Assembly: GCA_003255025.1 (NCBI GenBank)
Contig: QANY01005488.1
Location: forward strand, 744,001 to 808,000
Direction: 5' to 3'
Origin: Datisca glomerata
Lineage: Eukaryota; Streptophyta; Magnoliopsida; Cucurbitales; Datiscaceae
DNA length: 64,000 nucleotides
A model generated the notes under the pieces. That model was given only the letters and a program-made list of their open reading frames with translations, did not search any database and had not been told where the DNA came from. Positions 12,308-24,539 of this stretch are shown piece after piece. Numbering within the stretch: position 1 is the stretch's first letter; the number at the start of each line of letters is the position of its first letter. Made by a program: the position numbers and the translations under genes.

Positions 12308-12990
12308 ATGCATAGAAGGCAATCAACTGAATTTGATCTTGATTTAGAGATTGATAAAACTTTAAGGTAGTTAAAGAGAGAACAGAGAGGACTAGCAGTA
12401 GTAGGAGAAATGATAGCCAATGAAAAGAGAGCAGTCCTTAATGACGACCACAACCAAAATGCTAATAATGCGAAAAATGGTAACAATGCCATTGTTATAG
12501 CATGTGATAGAGAAAGGTCCATAAGAGACTATGCAATACTTACTCCTCAAGCCATGAACCCTAGGATTGTTAGGTTAGAAATTCAAGCATCCCAATTTGA
12601 GTTGAAGCTAGTGATGTTTTAAATGCTTCAAACTGTGGGCCAGTTTAATGGGTTGCCTACCGAAGACCCTCATCTTCATCTCAGGGTGTTTATGGAGGTA
12701 AGTGATGCATTTAAGATCCCTAATGAAATAAATGATGCTTTAAAAATGAGGTTAGTTATCTATTCATTAAGAGACAAAGCCATAGCATAGTTGAACTCCC
12801 TGCCACCTAATTCAATTATTATATGGAATGAGTTAGCCAAAAAATTATTGATGAAGTACTTTCCTCCAACCAAGAATGCAAAACTGAAGAATGAGATCAC
12901 TTCTTTTCATCAGTTGGAGGATGAATCACTGTATGAAACTTGAAAGAGATTTAACAAAATTGAGTTTAACAGAACTGAGGCATGTCATAC
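12308..12990 (+). pseudogene. Athila-type gag fragment
   Basis: Frame from ATG 12308. After a degenerate N-terminus it reads the diagnostic gag phrases VGQFNGLPTEDPHLHL, YSLRDKA, LNSLPP, KYFPPTKNAKL and FHQLEDESLYE. Four stops occur in the same frame (12368, 12620, 12788, 12941). Those at 12788 and 12941 replace tryptophans conserved in this family (AWLNSLP, YEAWERF). The gag is then cut by the family A LTR. Function in a live element: capsid protein. Confidence 0.85.
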
Positions 12991-13100
12991 TGAATCAATA
13001 ATTAAACACTAGTAACATGCATACCTTACTTGTAAAGTGAGGGAGAAGCAGAGTGAGCGACATGCCATATTTTTCACTAAAAAGTCTACATAATCTAAAA

Positions 13101-13117
13101 CCATTGCTTTGATACCA
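13101..13117 (-). other. Primer-binding site (tRNA-Met type) of the family A element
   Basis: The reverse complement reads TGGTATCAAAGCAATGG, matching the common plant initiator-tRNA-Met site TGGTATCAGAGC. It lies 3 bp from the LTR end at 13121, which fixes the element's orientation as minus strand. Confidence 0.85.
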
Positions 13118-13120
13118 AAC

Positions 13121-15940
13121 TGTAACGTCTCGATCCCCGAGAGTTAACATACGCGTAATTTCACAATTTCAGAATCTCCAAATAAAAAATCCTTATTTAA
13201 GAAAATTCTAAAATTGAAAACCTATCCATTCTAGAAAAACATTCACCTCAAATAGAAGAAGCATTGAATTTATTCATGATCGAAAGCTTTATCATTAAAT
13301 AGTGGATGCGATAAAGTGTCTTAAATGCATTATTAATAAAATCTCGATAAAACTGAATTAAACTCTGAAATAAAGTCAAATCTTGAATTCCATAATTCAT
13401 GGAATTTTCACCCATAATAATTCGTAGAAAAATATAATGTAAAATAAACTAATTAAATAATTGAGTTTAATAAAAAATGTTTTCCCATGTTTTAAATCAA
13501 TTCATAAACTAAACACATAAATTCATTTAATCCAACTAGTTATGGCAGTCTCCATTTGATACTGCTGGCCATCATCACCTGCATCATAATCAACTCTGGG
13601 AGAATGAGTATTTTAAAATACTTAGTAAACAAACTCACATAATAACATGCATCCACATATCATAAATGCATTCATCATATAACATAACTGAACTTGACAT
13701 AGATCATAAATGAAATAACATAAGTACTTGATCATGTCTTAGCTCAACTTAACATGTAGATAACACGTGTCTCATACATAATCATATAACTTAATCACAA
13801 TCATATCTTGTCTTGTCATATCTCCTAACTAATAACCTAATCAGAACTGATCACATGTTAACTAAAACATATCATGGCAAATTGTGCAACAAAACAGATG
13901 ACACCTGTTGGGAGACAAAACAAATGACACACATCGGGCTACGAAACAAATGGCACACATCGGGCGATGAAACATATGACACACATTGAGCGACAGAACA
14001 AATGGCACTCATAGGTGATGAAAAATGTGAACAGATGACATCTCATGAGTGACAGAAATCATTTACAGATGACACCCAATATATGACCAAAACATGAACA
14101 TGTGACACCCTATGTGTGACAAAAATATGAACAAATGACACCCCATTCGTATAACAGAACAAAATGTGAACAACCCTGATTTTTTTGTTAACTAAGAGTC
14201 GTGCTTAAGTTCATATCTTGCTTAATTACCACTTGACTGAATTAACTTCATAATGTACAGAGTCCAACACATGATAATAATTGATCTTATGGTTCATAAG
14301 TAAATGTATAATGCATACTAATACGTGTAACAAAATCAAACATGATAACGTACTAACATATAATCAGACATACCCAAATATTTATCTAATGATAATCAAA
14401 TTAATAACTGAACAATAAATATTTATCAAAGAGTTCATGAATATAAACATTATCGAAAAAACAATTAAACAAATGTTAAATATAAACACATCATGATACA
14501 ATTATAACATCGAAGACAAATCACTATGTGAGCTTACTTACATAAATCATACACATGAACCTAACATGTTTACAAATAATTAAAGTTGATGAGAATAAAA
14601 CCTCTTACATTTATCATACTATAAGTACACTTACACAAGGCATATACATGAACATAACATGATTATTGACAATTAAAACTGATGAGAACAACACATATTA
14701 CATTTATCACACATGCGTCACATTACGATATAAATTCACTTACTTGAACCGGAGGAATGAACTAAACAACTAATGAACTAAAATCTAAAAAAGTATAATC
14801 ACTAATTATTTTGAAATAAATCAATGTTAAATAAACACATTTTTAATATCATTTAAATAGAGATTTAATTAAAACAATGCAAAGGGGTATGAGCGAGGTC
14901 GAAAAACAATCGGGATAGAAGTAAAATGATAAAGATTTGGGTCAAACGGTTCAGACCGGACTGGTTCAAACTAATCGTCTCAGTTTGGTTAGATTGGTGG
15001 CTAGACTGAACTGATTTGGGTTGAACCTGTACAAGACAGAACCAAATGGGTGGCAAGCCCCAGTTGTTAAACAAAAAAGTGAAAGGAAAAGAACAGGGGA
15101 GAACGACGAGGTGAAAGAAATAGGAAATATAGAAGCAGAGAGCTACGGGCAGCATTGGAAGCAGTCTCTAAAGGTGGCGATGAAGACTTCAAAATTCACA
15201 AAGAGAAAGCAAAGTGGAAGAAAAATAGCAGGAGGGGTTCCTAAATATCAATTGGGACAGATAATTTGAGAGTGAAAATAGAGAAGGTAAATCAATAAAA
15301 AAGACTAACTTACCAAAGATGCAAGAAAGATGAAGACGAATCAAAAAGAGAAGGAAAAGAAAAGAAAGAGACAGCTTAACCAGGGGAGGCGGAGAGAATT
15401 ACAGAGAAGGAAAAACATAGAGAGAAGAAGATGGAGGAAGAGGGGTTGCGTGAGAAACAATTGGAAAAACAAGTATTAGAAAAGTATATAAGTTAGAGAA
15501 ATAGAGAAAAGAAAGAGCGAGAAGATTACCTGAAACTAAAAGGAGAAACAAGGGGTTTCTGCTGGGGTTGAGAGAGAGAGAGGTGATCTCCAATTGAGGG
15601 TTTATGAATTAATATATATAATTAGGTTAGGGTTGACTTTGGTGTAAGGCATGCATAGGTGTGAGTGAGTGTTTCAAAAAGAGAGGGATACTATGGAATG
15701 CAAACAAAAAGGTTAGGGTTTGCCTTATATACATATAAGTATATGGTGTGAGTGGGTTTTGAAAATACAAATATATCCCTTTTCAAAATTTAAAGAAATC
15801 AAAATTTAAAATAATATCATCCAGTTAAAATAGTTTTATAAAAATTACAAACAATCATTTTTAAAAATCAAATTTTAAAATCACATTTATCTTTTAAATC
15901 AATTTTATGAAAATACCCCTCGAAGGGTCGGGGTATTGCA
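13121..15940 (-). mobile_element. Long LTR (family A, copy 2), 2.8 kb, inserted in the Athila element
   Basis: On the minus strand it starts TGCAATACCCCGACCC and ends GACGTTACA (TG...CA), directly followed by a primer-binding site and only about 130 bp of internal sequence. It separates Athila gag (to about 12990) from Athila protease/RT (from about 16010), so it inserted later. Flanks CAAAC/CATAC could be a decayed 5-bp duplication. It contains degenerate ~30-bp tandem repeats (13880-14165) built on ACAAATGACACAC. No protein of its own is recognisable; open frames around 14865-15600 are purine-tract artefacts. Family assignment to Ty3-like LTRs is inference. Confidence 0.75.
13880..14165. 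repeat. Degenerate ~30-bp tandem repeats inside LTR family A copy 2
   Basis: Recurring RAAMARATGACACMCAT..GGGYRACGAAAC units. Copy 1 has about two units at 4266-4345, so the array expanded or contracted after the copies diverged. Confidence 0.7.
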
Positions 15941-17400
15941 CATACTGATGCCAAGTATAAATCTGAAGTCAATGTCAATTAAAAAATCTTATATGATCTT
16001 ATAGCAAGTATAAATCTGATGTCAATGTCAATTTTCAGACAGTTAGGCATTGGTGAATGCTCAGCTATAAGAGTAACTTACTCCATCATGGTGGAGAAAT
16101 TAAGTAAAAACTGCAGTAGAGTTACGTTTCAAGCTTTGACTTTTGATGATTTTGAGGATGACAGCAGTGACCAAGAAGATGTTGAAGTGACCTGACTAGA
16201 AGTTAAACAACCATTTTTTAGGGCGGGGAAGACAGTTTGAGTCATTGTAGTTATCTAGAAGGCAATTCAAACCATCTTTACCATATGTTGAGTCACCACG
16301 CATTGTATATTTAAAGTCGTTGCCATCTCACTTGAAATATGCTATCTTGGTGAAGATTGCACTTTGCGTGTAATTATTTCCTCATCTTTAAGTATGGAAA
16401 ATGATCAGTTGTTACTTGAGGTGATGGGATGATTGAAAAAGGCAATAGGCTGGCAAATGGTAGAAATTAAGGGAATCAATCATTCTATTTACATGCTTAA
16501 AATTCAACATGAAGAAAATAACAACAGCTCAATTGAACAGCAAATAAGTTTGATCCATATCATGAAGGAAGTGGTAAATAAGGAAATAATCAAGTGGTTA
16601 GATGCTAGAATTATCTATTCCATTTCAGACAATACATGGGTAAGTCCAATGCAGTGTGTACCAAAGAAGGGAGGTGTAATAGTAGTTTCTAATGAGAATA
16701 ATGAACTGCTACCAACCAAGACTTACAGGTTCAAGAGTTTGTATGGACTATAGAAAGCTAAACAAAGCCACAAGGAAAGATCACATTCCATTGCCATTCA
16801 TTGATTAGATGTTGGACAGACTAACAAGGAAGGAACATTACTTCTTCTTATAAGGATATTCTAGCTATAAAGATTGCTATAGCATCTGAAGATCAAGAGA
16901 ATACAACATTCACAAGTCCATATGGCACTCTTACTTTCAAAAGAATGTCTTTTGGATTATGTAATGCCCCAAAAACTTTTCAGAGGCGCATGATGGCAAT
17001 TTTCACAATTATGGTAGAGCAAATCTTGGAGGTATTCATGGATGATTTCTCTATTTATAGTATTAAACTAGGAAATATGTCATTTCATGGTTCAACATGG
17101 TGTTGTCTTAGGTCACAGAGTTTCAATGAAAAGAATTGAGGTAGACATGACCAAGATAGAAGTCATTGAGACCCCCACATCACTAAAAGGAATCAGAAGC
17201 TTTTTGGGACATGTAGATTTTTTAGAAGATTTATTAGAGTCTTTTCAAGGATTTCCAGACCTTTATGCATGCTGCTTGAACATAATAGACCCTTTGAGCT
17301 CACTGGTGATTGCAAACAAGTTTTTTAGAGCTTAAGAGAGCACTAATATCAGCACTTATTACGGGGAACAAACTTTATGGCACTATTTCCACCATCCTTT
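15941..17400 (+). pseudogene. Athila-type protease / reverse transcriptase pseudogene
   Basis: Continues the element of 12189-12990. ASINLM-like and IFRQLGIGEC (protease region) appear at 16010-16065, after a ~55-bp local duplication. RT phrases follow: WVSPMQCVPKKGG and NELLPT (16640-16720), YRKLNKATRKDH in a shifted frame (~16750), then MSFGLCNAPKTFQRRM, EVFMDDFSIYS (the FMDD catalytic core, ~17035) and GIRSFLGH. Frameshifts at about 16727 and 17100 and internal stops disable it. In a live element this copies RNA into DNA and RNase H follows. Confidence 0.85.
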
Positions 17401-18045
17401 GGTTGTAGCGGATTATGTATCTAAAATAGGTGGAAGCTTCAGCTTTACCAACTAATGATTCTAAGGTGGTAGTTAAATTCTTACAAAAGAACATTTCCAG
17501 AAGATTCGACACACCTCAAGCCGTTATCAATGATGAAAATACCCGCTTTTGTAACAAACTCTTTAAGGGGATCTTTGTAAAATATGGGATAAAGCATAAA
17601 GTTGTTACAACATATCATCCTCGATCCAATGGGCAGGTTGAATTATCAAATAGAGAGATTAAAATAATTCTGGAGAAAGTGGTAGATCTTAATAGAAAGG
17701 ATTGGTCAATCAGGCGATGATACACTATGGGCATATAGAAAACCTTTTAAAATTCAATTTGACATGTCTCCCTACAAACTGTCTTTAGAAAATCCCGTCA
17801 CTTACCTCTAGAGCTACAACATAGAGTGTTCTGGGCAGTGAAGAAACTGAATTTAGATCTTCAGGCAGCTAGGGAAAATAGAGGACTACAACTGAATGAA
17901 CTAGATGAATTGATATTGTTTCCTTATGAAAATGCAAGACTATACAAGGAGAAAACAAAGAAATGGCATGATAAGAGGATTGTATCCATAGAGCTTATTC
18001 TAGGAAATCAAGTGTTATTCAACTCTAGATTGAAATTATTCCAAG
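17400..18045 (+). pseudogene. Athila-type integrase C-terminal part, truncated
   Basis: Reads FLQKNISRRFDTPQAVI, YHPRSNGQVELSNREI and KDWS, typical of the Ty3/gypsy integrase core and its tail. After broken frames a second part runs from 17826 (FWAVKKLNLDL, LNELDE, NARLYKEK, KKWHDKRI). The family's next residues (LFPGKL) are lost exactly where CACTACAA begins at 18046. RNase H between RT and integrase is mostly deleted. Confidence 0.85.
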
Positions 18046-18260
18046 CACTACAATAAACATGAGATTCTATAAGAGGTGAAAAAATCTATGAAAAGTAATC
18101 TATAGGATTCTCATGACGCCCGTGTCAGCCGATCTGGTGGAAAGTCCATTTTTTTCATGGGGCGCTTTGCCGCTACGAAGAAAGTTGTTGTTTTCACTTT
18201 TCTATAGGATTTTTCGACTCCTATAGAACGTTATTTAATAGGGTTGTCTGACCCCTATCG
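18046..18260 (+). mobile_element. CACTA (En/Spm)-type transposon end
   Basis: Begins CACTACAATAAACATG, close to the CACTACAAGAAA ends of plant CACTA elements. It is followed by subterminal CTATAGGATT / CCTATAGAAC motifs in both orientations and a GACGCCCGTGTCAGCCG phrase. The matching TTGTAGTG end was not seen within the next kilobases, so it is a fragment. It interrupts Athila integrase. Confidence 0.6.
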
Positions 18261-19110
18261 AATATGGTTAACATATATTTTTTACTCTTATGAATTAACA
18301 TTCACGTATATTTTTGTATCTACTTTCAAAATGTTAATTTTAAATAGCATAAAGAACACCAATATATTAATTAACAACATTAATATATATCATTTAAAAA
18401 AAGTTACATTATTCATTCAATCAACTTACAAATAAATCTAAAATATCCTTAAAATATATAAACACTCATCCTTAAAATATACAATCAACACTTGTCTAAT
18501 CCTATCCATAATAATTATTTACCATGAACCCAATTGTAATCGCCTCAAACATCATTTTCCATCTGCTATTGCATATCCATCATCTCCAAGGTCTGTTGCC
18601 AAATTGAAAATTAATAAATTGCACAAGGTGAAAAGAAAAATGAGTATTGAACCAAGTAAGAAAAATACATAATCTTTGAAAAGAACGGATTTTATTTACC
18701 TTGAGTGCGAAGTAGAGTTTTAATCCTTAAAAGATCTTATCAGATTAGCAAAAAAGTGAAAAGAAAACCAGAGCATATCAATTTGATGTGCTTATACTTG
18801 TCTTACTTTTTCAGTCAATGAAAGTATGAATAGCACGTCTTAAGTTTTAAAATTTCAATTAGTGTTAAGGAAACATAAAGTATTTACAAAATAACTAGCA
18901 TCTAGGAAATAATAATGCTTGAGAAACACCGATTGTGTGGCGTATACCTCCAATAGTGAAACCCAACAATATACTATATAACAGAAATAATCAATTTATA
19001 ACAAAATAATTCTTACTTACAGATGCCCAAATCACTTATGGTGAGCACCTATTATCAGTCCATCCTTTGTTCATGCTGTAACTTCAAGTTCATTAGAAGG
19101 AAACTGTCCT
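18261..19110. other. AT-rich DNA, possibly CACTA interior; no gene seen
   Basis: No sustained frame or transposase phrase recognised. It could be interior of the CACTA element at 18046 or unrelated spacer. Confidence 0.3.
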
Positions 19111-19410
19111 TGTTAAAGACTATGCTATGATATCGGCCAAGCAGTGGAAGGAATAACAAAGACAGTATGATGGTTTAGAACTGTTGAGATGATGAAGAAG
19201 AGAGAGATGACAGAGAGAAAGTAAGATGAGAACTATGAAGAGAATTCTCACTTGTTCATTAACCTAAAACTGATACAAAACTGAATTTATAAATAGACGA
19301 ACAACAAGAAACAATAACAACTAACTAATGTATAATAGACTAAACTAACTCCACTCAACTAACTAACTTTGGGTTATTATGATGTTGAGTCAGCTCATTA
19401 CATTGCTTAA
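19111..19410 (-). mobile_element. Copia LTR
   Basis: Follows the copia coding tail on the minus strand after a purine tract (TTTGAGGGGG). Minus-strand content is typical of short copia LTRs: CT-rich leader, and an end reading CTTTAACA at 19111. The starting TG is decayed. Confidence 0.6.
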
Positions 19411-19735
19411 TATGCCCCCTCAAACTAAAGGGGGATTGAACCACCTTAAGTTTGGATCTGTGAGTTAGAAACCACAGCTCGAGAAGAACTTTTATAAATG
19501 CATCTGTAACTTGTTCTTCTATGAGAATATGGCAGACCTGTAGCTGATGATTTGCAATCTTTTCAGGAATAAAATGAACATCTAACTCGGTGTGTTTGGT
19601 CCTTAAATGAAAGACAGGGTTGACAGCTAATTGATTTGCACATATATACAAAATGAATACATGTATTGTTTTATTATAACATTGTACAATAGGACGGCAA
19701 CATATAATTTTCTTCATGTGACCCTTCAACTAATG
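19411..19735 (-). pseudogene. Copia polyprotein C-terminus (RNase H tail)
   Basis: The minus-strand frame carries the hallmark end of Ty1/copia RNase H: AVNPVFHLRTKHTELD, VHFIPEKI, then LIEEQVTDAFIK and SPFSLRGHI, matching the family's NPVFHERTKHIEID / EQLADIFTK / LRG pattern. Everything upstream (RT, integrase, gag) is absent, so this is a 5'-truncated copy. Confidence 0.85.
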
Positions 19736-20496
19736 CCAAGGAAAATTCATTAGCCCTTAAAGCTTTTATGGTAGTTTATGTTAACACCAAGATCAAGTCA
19801 AATATCTTCCATTATATCTTTTTGCCTATATATTCGCCCAACACCCATGTATTTAAATATTATGCAATGAACAATCAATGAATGAGAAGCTTGGTGGTGC
19901 TAATGTTCCAAGATTTTAAAGGTGCATATATGTGTATAATGAACTTTATAACTTTAAAGTACAAAACATGGTGTAACTTCATGGCGTGTAGCTTCCATTG
20001 ACATATTTTCTTATAACATACACATATGAACAATGACTTTATGGACTTGAAGACCTGAAACTCAAAATTTAGATAGATGACCATCATATGAACAACTTTA
20101 CACAACTTCATTTTATCATTGTAAAATCCATTCATACTTATCGTATTTAATACAAGCTCAATAAAATCAGGTCGTGGCTATGATGACTAAGGACATGACG
20201 ACAGAGGATGTGATAACTCAGGTCATCATGAGAAGGTGTAGTCAGTGATTGTAATTTCTAGTTCAAGTCTTGTATTCAAATCAGTATGATTGTAGAATCA
20301 TTTTTCTAGATGGCGTCAACATACGCACATTGATTAAAATCATCATCATCAACATGAACGTTATCGTCGTCGTAATTGTCATGGAGACATCATCGTATCT
20401 CTTAACATAAACATAATTTCGCTCAAACTAACCTTCATAGTCATGGGGTGGTTTTTCAAGAACGCGACTTTGAGTTCCAGATGATTGTTTCATAAA
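19736..20496. other. Spacer, nothing recognised
   Basis: AT-rich, with trinucleotide-like ATC/ATG runs near 20335-20400. The frame at 19875-20135 (minus) resembles no family I know. Confidence 0.3.
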
Positions 20497-20999
20497 GCGT
20501 GTGATATGAACCTTATAAAAAAGTGAGACCCGAAATTAATTTAGAGATTTAGTTAGGATCGTTCTAATTTTTGGTTCATGAAAGAAGTAAAATAAAACAA
20601 AAACCTTGACCCACTATCTATTTGAGAGATAAGAACCAAAGTATAAGAAATTTGGAAGACGGCACACTCAAGAATAACGGAAGGAACTGTGAGTGATAAG
20701 TCTAATTTGAACGACAAGTAGAATTCTTGATAATTTCAAAAAAGTTATTTGAAGAACCAAAAAGAAAACCTCTAAATAGTATTATTATATCTCAAAACAT
20801 GTCTAAATTCACTAGGTTTACAAGCCTTTATATGTCCAATATTTAATTCAAAAAACTAAACTAACAGAATAGGTAACATAACAAGAAAAGGAAACCAATA
20901 AAATAAGAAACTAAACTTCAAAATTGGGAAATATCCTTATGCGCCTAATATAATAAAATAGTAAACTAGCTATAAACTAAAATGAGCAATAATAGGAAG

Positions 21000-21200
21000 G
21001 TAGGATCAATAGAAAAGTAGTATTCTTCTTCATAATTAGGAAAAGTAGCCTAAAATAGGAAAGTAGTCTTCTCCTTTAGAGATAGGAAAATAACCCAGAT
21101 TAAGAAAGTGGTGTTCTCCTTCATAAATAGGAAAGTAGTTCAAAATAGGAGAGAAGACTTCTCCTTAATAATTAGGAAAGTTGCTTGAAATAAGAAAGAA
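21000..21200. repeat. ~45-bp tandem repeats in the left (3') LTR of the gag-only element
   Basis: Recurring AGGAAAGTAG..CCTRAAATAGGAAAG..GTMTTCTCCTTCATAA units; the same array is in the other LTR at 24540-24740. Confidence 0.75.
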
Positions 21201-21719
21201 GTATTCCTTTGGGCCCTTGTTGGAAAGCTCCTTACTAGAATCAACCCAAAATTCTTGAATCAGCCTATTAAGTTCTTCTAGGATCCTCTTAGCTTTTGAC
21301 CTAATAATCGACCCAACTAGAAAATGCAATGAGTTCTTTGTTGATGCAACTTGATTCTCATCACTGTCCCCCTTTTGAAAGGGATTTGTCCTCAAATCCT
21401 TGCCCCACAAAGTCTATCTTTGAAGTTTCTTTGTCTCATTGAGATTGCAAACAATCCTATTTTTACCAAAGTAGAATACAAGATTGGTCTGAGAACAAAG
21501 TTTTTTTTATCTCACTCTCTCTTGCATATAAGCACACTTGTTTTCTCTCTTTCATTTTGCCCTCAATTTCTGAAAATTTCTCTCTCATTCTATTTTTCGT
21601 TCTTTTCAATTTTGACTCTCTCGCTTTTGCTTCTCTCTTTTGAATTTTGTCATTTCTAGTGTTTGTACTCTCACATTGTATCTTCTCATCATCTTTTAAA
21701 TGTACAATAAGAGATCTCC

Positions 21720-22880
21720 TTGCAACCAAAATCTCTCTATCAACCAGATATTCAATGTCACTTCATCCTCCGAAGATGGCATAGAATCATCATCAAATTC
21801 TCCTTTGGTCTCAATATCTTCATCATTTTTCAAAATGGGTACTCCTTTGTTTGGACATTAAGATGTTATATGACATATTACCAAACATTTAAATCATTTA
21901 ATATATCTATTTCTAGAAGGTTGGAAATCTGATTTACCTTAATTTGGTATGCCTCCAACCTTGTGTTCTTTGGATGGTTCGACCTTGGGCTCGAAGGTAG
22001 GCTTCCCATCCCCATTGCTCCAATTTCGTTCCAAGAAGAAGAACCCAAATGTTACCCAACTTCTATAGAGCCCTTCCTCTGTAATTTTCGTTCCATTTTA
22101 GGGGCCATGTGCACCATGTCATTCACCTCAACATAATGTTACAACTCTAACACATCTGCAATGTCCGGAATTAGCCCAACTAGAAACCTAGCCATAGTAA
22201 CTTCTCGATCCTCCTCTATTTTCACTCAAAACATGACTATCTCCATCTCTATATAGTAGTCTTCCACACTTTTAGAACCTTGTATAACACTTTACAACTT
22301 TTGAAACAAGTTCCTATAGTAATGACTTGGAATAAATCGCCTTCTCATAATAGTTTTCATCTCCTCCCATTTCTCATTGGGCCTTTCACCATACCTCCTC
22401 TTACTCAAAATAAGCTTATCCCCCTAAACAATAGCCTATTCGATAACCTATACTGCGATCAAGTTCACATTCTTTGATTCAGAGTAGTTATAAGAACCAA
22501 ACACCAACTCCATTCTTTTCTTACTCCAAATAAGCTTCAAGATCATTTTTACCTCAGAAAGATGGAATCTCCATCTTGATGCTTCCCAAGTTATTATCAA
22601 CCATATCTCCATACCTATCTTCTTTATTCCCATGCCTAACCCCTCTATTCTCATACCTATGATCAACTCTATAATCAAATATTGGTGGACTCCTCTATTA
22701 TTGTTGCACATTAGTAGTTCTAGGTGGTTGCTATCTTTGTGAACTAGACTTAACTTTATCTATTCTCTTATGCACTTCCTCAAACCTATCAAACTTTTGT
22801 TCCAAGGACTTGAAGAAAAGTATGAAATCTATCTAAAAGGGTGTATCATCAGATGAGCCGTTGTTTGTTGCTCCAGACAT
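21720..22880 (-). pseudogene. Ty3/gypsy gag pseudogene
   Basis: Start codon at 22880 reads MSGATNNGSSDDTPF, then a stop. Downstream in broken frames: EQKFDRFEEVHKRI, GKNDLEAYLE, KRMELVFGSYNYSE, NEKWEEMKTIMRRRFIPSHY (part), GSKSVEDYYIEME, ATMARFL-like VTMARFLVGL, DMVHMAPKMERKL. These follow the plant Ty3/gypsy gag (retrotrans_gag domain) in order. No zinc-knuckle or pol follows before the 3' purine tract. Several stops and frameshifts are present, so no protein is made now. Confidence 0.85.
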
Positions 22881-22956
22881 TTTTGATATTCTGAAAGCAA
22901 AGTTACTAAACATTACAAACACTTACTCACATGTTTCCCTCAATATTGATGTACTC

Positions 22957-23388
22957 CAACATTGTCAGAATCGTGATCATACCTAGGATCATGGAAAGGT
23001 CACGTGAATCATATCATAGGATCGAATTGTGGATCGTAAGATCATACTATATAGTAGTAATATTATGAAAAAATATAACTTACCAAACTACATATTAAAA
23101 TTCTTGAATGTAGTTGATTAATCAATGGTAAATTTCACTATTTTATTAAGTGTAATTTAAATAAATAAATAATAACTTAAATAATGAACAAATTAAATGA
23201 ACTTTATATTATTTTCTTATGAATACCTTACAAAATTATAGTTAGTGGGATCTTAATCCAAGACAAAAAAAATATAATAGATTGTAAGATCCTCCCAATT
23301 CGAGATTCTACCTATAAATCAGATCGTGGGGATAATACAGGATCGTAAAATCGTAAGATCCTATGATCCAGCAGGGTTTTACAACCGT
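22957..23388. mobile_element. Mutator-like MITE, GATC-rich family (copy 2), nested in the gag-only LTR element
   Basis: The 9-bp repeats GATGTACTC (22948-22956) and GATGCACTC (23389-23397) flank it, differing at one base. Ends: CAACATTGTCAGAATCGTG on the left; the reverse complement of the right is ACGGTTGTAAAACCC. The same GATC-rich subterminal palindromes as at 8954-9755 appear (GGATCGTAAGATC, GGATCGTAAAATCG). It lies in the 5' leader of the LTR element and inserted after it. Confidence 0.75.
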
Positions 23389-24539
23389 GATGCACTCACA
23401 CTTGTGTTTCGATCAAATTTGACTTTTACCCTCTTATGAGCTCACACTCCCTTGCGTTTTCCGATTATTTAGCTCACTATTTTAGTTCTTTATTAAAATT
23501 AGTCAATTTCAAACAAAACTCCCTTGCAGCAATCTAAACTCAACAAATCAATTCACTAAGAATGAGTATTAGGGAAAAGAAGGAAAACAAAATGAACAAA
23601 ATGACAAAGAGAATGTCAAAGAATAAATGCTAATACTTGTGTTTTGGTAGAATTTAAGGAACAATAAACAAATTTTTGAATAAGCTAAGAAATTGAGCAG
23701 AAAAAAGATAAACCACAGTTAGGGTTGTTGTTCATTTTTGGAGAGAATTGCATGAAATTGAAATATGGAAACAAACTTGAACAAAAATTCAACTAATTCA
23801 CCAATTCAACCAATTTGAAATTCAATATGATTTCTTTCTTCTTATTTTATAGGAGAGTTTTGTCTCTTTTCCTTTTTTAATATAGATTCGTCTCTTTTCT
23901 CTGTCTTATTTTTTTTCCCTAAGAATGATAAAAAAAGAAACTTCAAAACAAATTTGATCTAATTGAGATGCAATTTAGCCAAGAAGAAATTAAAGCAAAA
24001 AAAGGAAGAGAATTATCAAACAATGAACAATAAGGATAGATCAAACCTGATTTTAGAATCTGGCACTGATATCAAATGATGTGAACCTCACAAAGAAAAG
24101 TGAATCCTGAAATCAATTTAAAGATTAGTTAGAATCATTCTGATTTAGGTTCATGAACGAAGTAAAATAAAACAAAGACCTTGACCCGTTATTTTTTTAA
24201 GAGATAAGAACCAGAGGTATGAGAAATTTGGAAGACGCCAAACTCAAGAATAAAGGAAGGAATTGTGAATGATAGGTCTAAATTGAACTCCACAAGAAGA
24301 ATTCATGATAAGTTCGAAAAAGTTATTTGAAGAACCAAGGAGAAAACATCTCAATAATATTATTATGTCTCAAACAGGTTTACATGCTTTTATATACCCA
24401 AAATTCCTATGCAAAAAAGAAACTAACATAACAGGAAAAGGAACCCAACAAGAGTAAGAAACAAAACTTTGAAATAGGAATATATTGTTATGCGCCTAAT
24501 ATAATAAAATAAGGAACTAGCTGTAAACTAAAATGAGCA

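Noticed and set aside
14865..15593. Open frames in the second copy of LTR family A
   Set aside because: Same purine-rich tract as in copy 1; not conserved as protein between copies.
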